A stretch of DNA of 29,130 nt from Rhizopus sp. PT2906 (taxonomy: Eukaryota > Mucoromycota > Mucoromycetes > Mucorales > Rhizopodaceae), in assembly GCA_025529335.1 (NCBI GenBank), contig JAMYHX010000526.1, positions 1 through 29,130 on the forward strand, read 5' to 3'. The number at the start of each line of letters is the position of its first letter. The first letter of the stretch is position 1. A program made the position numbers and the translations under genes. This document shows positions 22,415 through 29,130 of this stretch, one piece after another. The notes below the pieces were generated by a model that saw only the letters and a program-made list of their open reading frames with translations, made no database searches and was not told where the DNA came from.

Positions 22415-22645
22415 GCATTTTTGTATATGGCGTAAGGAAAACACTGGTTTTCTTGTTTGTATTTATTGTATAAAACAACTCTTTTATTCCTTATTTTTAT
22501 CAATTGAAAAAGTATTAATAAAAAACATTACGTTTTTGTTTCCTTCAAAAGAACATTTTTATAGCTTTTCTCTAGTCAATTGTTCATTTGACGAACTGAG
22601 TACAAAGTGTCCTTCCATTCTTCTAAATAAGGAAAACGATAATTA
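22415..22645. other. 3' flank of acetyl-CoA synthetase
   Basis: AT-rich, no gene. Contains AATAAA-like sequence near 22517, a possible poly(A) signal about 100 nt past the stop. Bounded on the right by the TA that flanks the MITE. Confidence 0.45.
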
Positions 22646-22885
22646 CAGTGAATTGCGTTTGAAAATAGAATTTTTAATCTTGACAAGAGAAATTTTTCTT
22701 AACCAATAGAGTTTCTTGAGGTTAATGGAAAAAAAGCAGTGGTGTTTTTTATCTTATTTAACCTCTCCATGTTGCGACATTTGAAATTGTCTTAAGAAAC
22801 TCTATTGCTCAATAAAAATTTCTATTGCTCAATAAAAATTTCTCTTGTCAAGATTAAAAATTCTATTTTCAAACGCAATTCACTG
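22646..22885. mobile_element. Tc1/mariner-type MITE, 240 bp
   Basis: The ends are CAGTGAATTGCG... and ...CGCAATTCACTG, each flanked by TA (22644-22645 and 22886-22887), the target duplication of Tc1/mariner elements. The inverted repeat is perfect over 55 bp when the TA is included with its neighbouring base (22643-22697 against 22834-22888). It resumes as a 14-bp pair (22704-22717 against 22794-22807) and an 8-bp pair GAGGTTAA/TTAACCTC (22718-22725 against 22758-22765), so the whole element can fold into one long hairpin. The right arm has an extra 20-bp tandem copy (ATTGCTCAATAAAAATTTCT twice, 22804-22843). It is far too short for a transposase, hence non-autonomous. Perfect arms suggest recent activity. 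Confidence 0.88.
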
Positions 22886-22887
22886 TA

Positions 22888-23227
22888 AAAGAGAGATGGG
22901 CAAATGAAAATCACCGCTCAAGCATAACATTTGACTGGACAATAAGAACGCAATTTAAAAACAGCGGTACACTTTGTTAAAGGGTCGGATTGCTCTATGC
23001 TAATGTAAATAAGTATTATACAAGAATATACATATATATATATATTTATACATTACATACGTGCATATTCAATAGGCATCTTGACATATACTTTGTATGA
23101 TCTATTGATTAAAACTTACCAGCCAGTAGTCAGAATGAGCTGTCATAAAGACAATCTTGATTCAATCACCGCTCATAGTGTTAAAAGCATGAATATGAAG
23201 TGAATGTATCATTTTTTTTTTAATATA
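22888..23227. other. AT-rich intergenic DNA with a TA microsatellite
   Basis: Includes a (TA)n run at about 23032-23044 and probably the promoter of the RING gene starting at 23228. Nothing else recognised. Confidence 0.45.
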
Positions 23228-24166
23228 ATGGAAACAAACGCAGAAACGTCCTCAGCAGATAATGTCAACACAAACAACATTTCACCACCAGATACAAACG
23301 AAAGCACAACAACTTCAATAAATACTGACTCGAAAACTGCTCAAGAATTACGAAATCGAAAGACGAAATCTACACCTACAACGCCTGCGACACAAAGTAA
23401 AGATGAAACTACTAATGGAGGTGAATTCTACGACTGCAACATTTGGTAAAACTTAGCCGACTTAAGCATATGATGTCTTATTAATGCCGTTTTTGTACGT
23501 TTAAATAGTTTCGATACTGCAATGCATCCTGTCTTGACATTATGTGGTCATTTGTTCTGGTAAATTGGCTTCAACGTATTAAAAAGAAAAACATAGACTA
23601 AACATAGGCTAAACATATATAAACATATATATTCCATCATAGTTGGTCATGTCTAGCACAATGGCTTCATGCACAATCAAGAAACCCTACTTGCCCAGTA
23701 TGTAAAGCGGGTTGTGGTAAAGACAAAGTAATCCCAATCTATGGTCGAGGTAAAGAGGAAATAGACTTCAGGTACATTTATGCAGCTTTATACTTCTTTC
23801 TATCGATGTTGATTCTTTCTCTTTTAGAACTGACCCATCTATACCCACACGCCCAGCTGGTCAAAGACCTCCGCCTCTCCGTGACCCTAATCGACCTGCG
23901 AATTACTTTTTTAACCAACCTTTTGGAAGCAATACATTTCATAGAGGTGGTATGTCAATATCTGCAGGATTTGGTATTATTCCATTTGGCGTCACTTTTG
24001 TAAGCTATATTTGTAGAGTGAAAGAAGGCTGAATATTTATACATTTATAAAATAGAATATTCCAGCAGGAACACCTCATGCACAGACAACACCACAGGGA
24101 GCCTTTATATCAAGGTTAATTATGATGTTATTAAGTTTATTAGTTATAGCTATAGTGTTTGCTTAA
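23228..24166 (+). CDS. RNF5: RNF5/RNF185 (RMA1)-type membrane RING E3 ubiquitin ligase
   Basis: Five exons: 23228-23445, 23509-23559, 23643-23771, 23828-23999 and 24056-24166. Introns are 63, 83, 56 and 56 nt, phases fit, 226 residues. After a Ser/Thr/Asn-rich start (1-65), a C3HC4 RING finger spans about 70-110: C70-N-I-C73, C-G-H around 84-86, C90-W-S-C93 and C107-P-V-C110. The RING is followed by KDKVIPIYGRG, which is diagnostic for this family, then a Pro/Arg-rich linker. A first hydrophobic stretch (SAGFGIIPFGVTF) and a C-terminal transmembrane helix (about 211-226, ending VIAIVFA) follow. Family members sit in the ER membrane and ubiquitinate misfolded proteins with E2 enzymes. An in-frame ATG at 23204 would add eight residues; 23228 has the better context. 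Two RING Cys codons are split by introns, which supports the splice sites. Confidence 0.93.
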
Positions 24167-24204
24167 AGAGAGAAAGGGAACGAGGAGAAAATAAAAAAAG
24201 TATA
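24167..24204. other. 38-bp convergent gap between stop codons
   Basis: The RING gene ends at 24166 and the minus-strand stress protein gene ends at 24205. The 3' UTRs must overlap, since 38 bp cannot hold two separate UTRs and poly(A) sites. Confidence 0.8.
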
Positions 24205-25445
24205 TTAGGATATTGTACCATCATAGCTATTAATACTAAGCGCAGCTCCTTCCATTTCATCCACCTTTAGCTGACCATTCTTTACACTCTGACTCAGCTT
24301 TTGTGCAGCTGTTTGTTTACCCTTGGCTTTTTTTGTTTTCTTCAAAGGACGAACAACAGAGACAGGAACGGGAGAGTTATGAACAAGAAAGGTAGATACA
24401 CTTCCCATCAATATTCTATATGAATGTGTTATGATTCATCTTATTACGCTATCAGTATAAATTTCTACCCTTTAAGCGACCCACGATCTCTGGAACCACA
24501 TACGACCATCGTTATACTTGGTGATGAACAAATCTAAAGTACCTGTTAAAATTGCTATCCATCAGCACATTAACTATTACACTACCAATTCTAATAATTT
24601 TTCTCTAATCTTTTGAGCAGCCAAGGAGTGAACAACAATCTTTATATTGTAAAGCAACATTTCATCCATTACTGTCCTTACACGGGAAATCATTCTTTTA
24701 GAATTATGATCAAGCTATCGAGGGATGCAGTCAGTTTAGTGGTATTGTTGGTGATTTGCTTCATACCTCTGTCCACAGTCTATACTTTTCTTCATTGCTC
24801 ATACTCTCTACTTCCTCGTCAGTGGCAACTACACTGGCAACATGTACTTCGTCACCACTTCGTAGAAGCGTGCCTATGCCCCACTTTAAAGCATACATAC
24901 TCTCTTCACCAAAGTCGCACATGATCATGTACCTCTTTGGTTGCCTGGTTGCTTTCTTATCTTCAGATAGACCGTAATGAAATGTCACTCCAATATAATC
25001 ATCCCTTGATACAAGCAAAGGTGGTTCAGAAAATACGAGTTCTTGTGGGCGACGGATCAGCTTCGAATTCGTGTGTTTTTCCGTATCGTTCTCGTCTAAT
25101 TTTATCTGACGGTTACTTTCAGTTATCTTGAACAGCTCAGGGTCACGAATGGCCAAGTCTTCTTCATACTCGTCATCATCGCTATAATAATAATAGTTCT
25201 TATGAGTCGGCCTTTCTTCGTCCGAGTCATCGTCATCATTAGGACTGATTCTATTGGGATCTGGTTTAGACACGATCACTGCTTCTTTCACACGCCTATC
25301 TTCCGGTGAATCTCTGTTAAGTTCTTGAATTTCTTGAGCCAACATAGCGTCAAGATCCCAGTAATTGTTGGCATTGTCCTGTGAACAATGAGCCATCCCT
25401 CATGTTTGTAGTCATTTTGTTGTTTCTTACCTTGGAAAGGTTCAT
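24205..25445 (-). CDS. Universal stress protein (USP) family protein with acidic N-terminus
   Basis: Five exons on the minus strand: 25445-25431 (15 nt, MNLSK), 25378-24767, 24714-24586, 24533-24469 and 24415-24205. Introns are 52, 52, 52 and 53 nt, phases fit, 343 residues. Residues 1-145 are charged and probably disordered, with Asp/Glu clusters (DDDDSDEE, YYYYSDDDEYEED). The USP domain covers about 152-305: strand KRYMIMCDF, helix ESMYALKWGIGTLL, then EVHVASVV, and after the introns KIVVHSL and TMVVCGSRDRGSLKG followed by ILMGSVSTFLVHNSPVPVSVV. The phosphate-binding loop pattern G-2x-G-9x-G-S is altered: the second Gly is Asp268. A basic tail with KKTKKAKGK follows. USP proteins bind ATP/AMP and help stress responses; the role here is unknown. 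An ATG at 25396 lies inside the first intron and is not used in this model. Confidence 0.9.
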
Positions 25446-26022
25446 TACGCTGAAAAAGAGAGAGAAATGATTGTTTCAGCTGATATCATCCCTATTTTTT
25501 AATTCCCTGGAGCTAGCGCCAATTAGATTATTGAGTAACAGTCCAGTTCCTCTTGCATGACGATATGTCCACAAACAGTGGATCACATATCAAATCCCTT
25601 TGGTGTTTCAATAACCATCAGTTGCTCATACTTTTCAGTAGAACTATAGCTATGTTTCCATTAACGGATGAAATTCAACTTGGAATCAATGCGCCTTTCT
25701 CAAGTTATGATCAGTCAATAGATCACATACTCAAAGTTTATAATCAGTATACAATAAACTTTCAGTTGACTGACAAAAGCTTAGGATTGCTATGCTTTCG
25801 TATTTGTAGGCACTATGATACGATAATGACTACATTCAGTGGTTGCACTTGTCTGGCTTCCTTTGTTGCCGTCTGATGAAATTAGTCTAGTTGTCTTAAA
25901 TCGAGAAAGACAAATAAAAAACAAAGGTTAAAATAGCATTGCTAGATGCTATATATCTCTTGCTTTTGAAGAATGTGAAAAGCAAATACGCGCCCTCCTT
26001 AGTTGCTATTAAAATAGGTTAG
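25446..26022. other. Upstream region of the USP gene
   Basis: Probably contains the minus-strand USP promoter. A TTTTTCAG near 25449-25456 on the minus strand could be a 5'-UTR intron acceptor. The 107-codon frame at 25553-25876 has no domain or splice support. Nothing else seen. Confidence 0.4.
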
Positions 26023-26190
26023 CCAATAGAAAGCCTGACTTGACTGTTATCGAAACGTATTAGCCAATAAATTGCTATTGATTGAATAACCGACTGTCAA
26101 CGCTTTAGAGTATTTCTGACCTACCTCTTTTTTTTTTTCTTCTTATCTTTTCTTTTCTTTACAAATATTCCTTACTTTTTTTTTCTCCCT
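26023..26190 (+). promoter_or_regulatory. Two CCAAT boxes plus a pyrimidine tract, promoter-like
   Basis: TTAGCCAATA occurs twice, with CCAAT at 26023-26027 and 26064-26068, 41 bp apart. A C/T tract follows (about 26128-26190, with T12 and T9 runs). This matches the layout of strong fungal promoters and resembles the leader of the acetyl-CoA synthetase gene. The nearest annotated start codon downstream is 750 bp away (26933), so the promoter may serve an unannotated transcript. Confidence 0.5.
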
Positions 26191-26199
26191 GTATGTGAT

Positions 26200-26510
26200 T
26201 AACCACCTTGTCCTTTATCTGTAAACAGAGAAATGCTCTCTAAGTGTGGCTACTCGAATAAATGCTTATGCTGTTACTAGGCGGTATCGAACCAAAAGCT
26301 ATTTTGGGTAGTTTGCTGAGTCAAGGCCATCCTTTGAGCTTGTGAGACGCCTGGTAGACGAGGTTGGGGCCTATCGATAGCTACTTGTTGGCAGTCTGTC
26401 AATCCAGCTGATAAGGACAGTGATCCTCTTACCTGGGGCAGAGGCTCTCCTAGATTTATTGGTTTGGGATTGTTCAGCTTGTACTTTCTAGGTTTTTCAG
26501 ATGTATAAGT
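26200..26510 (+). other. GC-richer island: candidate non-coding RNA, long 5' leader or decayed gene
   Basis: Composition is clearly less AT-rich than both flanks. It has several possible hairpins, for example CCTCT...AGAGG at about 26424-26445 and a CTATCGATAG palindrome at about 26371-26380. Two short frames read in a protein-like way: ATG at 26262 giving MLMLLLGGIEPKAILGSLLS to a TGA at 26343-26345, then one frame over an open stretch 26338-26508 with LTWGRGSPRFIGLGLFS. I tested it by eye against U1-U6, U3, SRP, RNase P/MRP and telomerase templates and saw no match. Identity unknown. Confidence 0.35.
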
Positions 26511-26932
26511 TCAGTCTTGATATATCATCATTTTTTACAAGGTATATACACCATTGACATTCAGTGTATGCCTTCTTATTTTTTGAGATCATATGTACTC
26601 TTACCTTCTCATGGTTGATCCTGTTAATCACGATTTTGTTGTCTTGAGAACTGAAAGGAGTACGCTTTTATTATAAATAAACATAAGACATATTGTAAAT
26701 TCAATTCTTTTATTTTAACTTTGCCTTGATGTGATCATCATAACATAATTAATACAATCTTCCATGAAAAGATAAAAGAATGTTGATGTCCCCTTGTTGA
26801 TTTGGTAGAGCATAGACCTGTTATTTCTACTTTTAGTATATGATTAAATTACGTAAGCTTTGTAGTTGAAGAATTTAGTACTTGTTTCCTCGTCTTTCTT
26901 TCTTATATTTCTTTAATCTAATTCTATCAACT
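26511..26932. other. AT-rich region upstream of the DUF3605 gene
   Basis: No gene visible. It probably contains the proximal promoter, with a C/T-rich leader at about 26887-26930. Confidence 0.4.
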
Positions 26933-27435
26933 ATGGCTCCTTCTATAGAGGAGAGTTTAGGAGATAAATACAGCGACCACGTCCATCCGTGGGAAGAGAT
27001 TGTTCATTATGTTAGTAAGTGAGCAAGTGATACAACAGACTGGAACTGTATTAATATGATGTAGGTATCAACCAAGTTAGTCAACTTCGCAGAAATAAAG
27101 AGGCAGAAATAATCTATAGAAAATGGACAGCTGAGACGCTTGCAAAGTACGGAAGCATCGAAAACTTTTTACTTAAAGAAAAGCTTCATTTTCCTGATAC
27201 AGAACCATCTTATTTGGTTCTTCCTAACGACTTTCCTTACTCGACAGAACCTGGTGTTGAACACGTCTTGATTTGGTCTAAACAACCCTTATCAGCTGAA
27301 TTCATCGAAAGCGTGTTAGAAGAAAAATATGGTAGCTCCGTCTGGGAGTGGATTTATTTTGTCAATCCTCCCGAATATCAGAGCGTTCGACGTTTGCCTC
27401 ACGCCCATGTTTTCATGCGAAAACGTCAAAAATAA
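26933..27435 (+). CDS. DUF3605 family protein
   Basis: Two exons, 26933-27014 and 27065-27435, around a 50-nt intron (27015-27064), giving 150 residues. Characteristic DUF3605 features are visible: RRNKEAEIIYRKWTAETLAK followed by YGSIENFLLKEKLHF, then NDFPYSTEPGVEHVLIWSK and, at the end, NPPEYQSVRRLPHAHVFMRK. The family is small, soluble and mostly fungal, with no experimentally settled function that I know of. The final His-rich segment (LPHAHVF) is its most conserved part. The protein is at the short end of the family, since many relatives have an insertion before the last motif. No signal peptide or membrane segment. The next gene starts 59 bp after its stop, on the same strand. Confidence 0.9.
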
Positions 27436-27494
27436 AATAAAATTTGGGAGCCAGACACTTCCTCTCTCCTCTTCTCTTCTTCATTTTAATACTC

Positions 27495-29130
27495 ATGAGT
27501 TTTCTTTGGTCATTTGGAAGTAAAAAGGTACAATAAAATAAAACTAAGAAAAGAGAAATATAAAAAGGAATAACATGATTGAAGGAAGTAGAAAAGGATA
27601 CTTTACCATCCCAACAACAACAACAACAACAACCTTTAAAGGCAATGAATAATGCCTTTAGAAAAGGTGTTCATTATAACAGTAAGTAGCCAATTACACA
27701 ACCAGTAATGATGTTGTAATGACCTGCAACAGTGAAGGTTATCTTGCGAGGTGATGTCATGACAGGCAAAACAAGTTTATGTAAGCAGAGAACACAAAAC
27801 AATAAGAAACTCTCTTTATTCATTCTCTTTTAGTCCAAAGACTTCAAGGCAATGAATTTATAGAAGAATACACGTCTACACCAGAGATACAAGTCATGAA
27901 CATACCTTGGCACTATAAAAGTATATGTAGAATAGTTCCCATGTGTTCCTTTTTGTTTAACCCAACAAGATAGACTCGAATGATGTTATCAAAGTAGAAG
28001 TATGGGATGTTATCGATAAGGCACATAATAAACAAAGTAATAAAGGCGAGACTGGCATCAAACTACAACATCATGTGCCCCAACGTCAAAAGAGTGATGA
28101 TGCAAAAAATGAACCAGAAGAGAGTATAGGCTTAGATGCAACCACTGTCAATGTTTATAGAAATACACATGCAGCGATATTTTTATTTGATATCACAAAA
28201 CCATGGACGTTTGATTATGTCAATAATGAACTAGCTCATGTACCCGAGACACTCTCTGTTCTTGTCCTCGTAAGCCTTATAAGTGCATAAGTATATGTAA
28301 TTCTAAGATGATGACTAGGGTAATTTTGCTGACAAGAGTAAGGATAGAAAAGTGCATTTGGATCAAATACATGCAACCCTATATCAACATAATAAAGAAC
28401 GCATGGAAAGAGGCGCACTAAAGCCAAACTTGATCAGATATGCAGAGACTAGCATGAAAAGTGGATTGGGTCTAAAATACATTTATGAGTATCTTGGTGT
28501 CCCCTTTTTACAACTCATGGTAAATTAAAGTGTGCTTATAGTTAAAGATAGACTAATGACTATTAGATGGAAACATTAAGGAAGCAGCTCGAATTGAAGG
28601 CTATTGAGATTGTTGATCTATTGGAAACATTGGACATTGATCAGGGGGTGCCTGAAGTAATGCATAGAAGAAGGGGACAGGATAACTTTGATCAACGTAA
28701 AATTAGATTTCTTGTTTATAACGTACCTGCTGACATTTGTTTATAGCGTCAGAACCAAGGCTAGCAAAGGAACATGCAGAGATGAAGGCTATTTGGGATA
28801 AAGAACTTGAGGAGATAGCAGCTGACCGTGAGTGTGGATTAACATAAACAAAAAAACTTGAAACAGATAAACAAAAACCTTAAATAGATGCTGTCCTACG
28901 TCATGAGACACCTCCTCCTCCAACATCACCTGTCAAATCCATAAAGAGAAAAGATATTCAGCTACCTGTTGAAATAGTCAATCAGTTTGATACAGGAGAA
29001 GAGTTGGCTGATGACTGGTTTGGAGAAGTAGACGATACGATTGAGTTACCAGCTGTTAGAGTAGATTCAGATCAAGAAGATAATATACCAGCCAATCCCA
29101 TGGTAGCAGGTGATGAAGATGTAAATATAG
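27495..29130 (+). CDS. RABL6: RABL6 (Parf)-like Ras-superfamily GTPase, partial at right edge
   Basis: Nine exons are seen: 27495-27527, 27597-27681, 27733-27780, 27834-27920, 27974-28269, 28319-28519, 28567-28696, 28747-28827 and 28888 to the edge. Introns are 47-69 nt, phases fit, 401 residues encoded before the window ends. After a short start and a seven-Gln run, KAMNNAFRKGVHYNMKVILR leads into the P-loop GDVMTGKTS (46-54). The order of motifs follows RABL6: EEYTSTPEIQV (switch I region), VEVWDVIDK in place of DxxG, an insert of about 40 residues, FLFDITKPWTFDYV, then GNFAD in place of NKxD, and RYAETSMKSGLGLKYIYEYL. Degenerate G3 and G4 motifs are normal for this family. The tail is acidic with ADDWFGEVDD and NPMVAGDEDV, the latter shared with animal RABL6. 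The family lacks prenylation Cys; the C-terminus here is not visible. Confidence 0.92.
27612..27634 (+). repeat. CAA microsatellite in RABL6 exon 2
   Basis: (CAA)n encoding seven Gln between the start segment and the GTPase domain. Likely length-variable between strains. Confidence 0.85.

Noticed and set aside
22076..22444. 122-codon minus-strand frame
   Set aside because: Antisense shadow of the acetyl-CoA synthetase coding region, with no family features of its own.
22600..22980. A second, outer inverted pair (ACAAAGTGT at about 22602 and ACACTTTGT at about 22969) around the MITE
   Set aside because: Only nine bases match, without target duplication; likely chance.
25553..25876. 107-codon plus-strand frame
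   Set aside because: Composition and lack of domains or splice sites suggest chance; it lies in the likely promoter of the USP gene.
26282..26293. GGTATCGAACC, like a reversed tRNA B box
   Set aside because: No acceptor stem, T stem or A box can be built around it on the minus strand.
26420..26450. CTTACCTGGGGCAG, resembling the U1 snRNA 5' end
   Set aside because: The bases upstream and the following stem-loops do not match U1, and it lies inside the island instead of at its 5' edge.
1..29130. CRISPR array, prokaryotic operon or phage features
   Set aside because: None present; introns and gene content show a eukaryotic nuclear genome.

Overview
This is a fungal nuclear contig, most likely from an early-diverging fungus (Mucoromycota, probably Mucorales). 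The evidence is AT-rich DNA, many very short GT...AG introns (mostly 47-63 nt), two LINE/tyrosine-recombinase relics of the type common in these fungi, a protein family I associate only with Mucoromycota, and a gene set with both fungal (DUF3712, DUF3605) and opisthokont-wide (intersectin-like RhoGEF, RABL6, RNF5) members. No bacterial, organellar or viral genes were seen. I built all exon models by reading splice sites by eye and checking codon phase. They are predictions, not transcript-supported models.

Layout. 1-2240 is a transposon graveyard: a decayed LINE ORF2 3' end (minus, off the left edge), a decayed tyrosine recombinase (minus, one in-frame TAG), and an orphan coding-like scrap on the plus strand. 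2241-3890 is AT-rich with a 102-bp direct duplication. 3892-5331 is an intact two-exon gene for a protein of unknown function with a PD-(D/E)XK-like signature. 5332-6977 holds relics, including a piece that resembles the C-terminus of a Fanzor/TnpB-like nuclease. 6978-12224 (minus) is a four-exon gene for a 1693-residue type II membrane protein of the DUF3712/LEA2-like class. After 2.8 kb of non-coding DNA comes 15080-19290 (plus), an 11-exon coiled-coil/SH3/SH3/DH/PH RhoGEF that looks like an intersectin without EH domains. 20381-22414 (plus) is acetyl-CoA synthetase. 22646-22885 is a 240-bp Tc1/mariner-type MITE.

The right third is gene-dense: an RNF5/RNF185-type RING E3 ligase (plus) lies tail-to-tail with a universal stress protein gene (minus). 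Then comes a 1.5-kb gap containing a GC-richer island behind two CCAAT boxes, a DUF3605 gene (plus), and 59 bp later a RABL6-like GTPase gene (plus) that runs off the right edge.

The genes do not form one pathway. Links are limited to general cell biology: ACS makes cytosolic/nuclear acetyl-CoA, the RhoGEF probably couples endocytic sites to Rho/Cdc42 and actin, the RING protein probably acts in ER quality control, and RABL6 is an atypical Ras-like GTPase. The items I find most interesting are the PD-(D/E)XK-like lineage-specific protein, the twofold internal duplication of the DUF3712 protein, the perfect-TIR MITE, the Fanzor-like relic and the unexplained GC-richer island at 26.2-26.5 kb.
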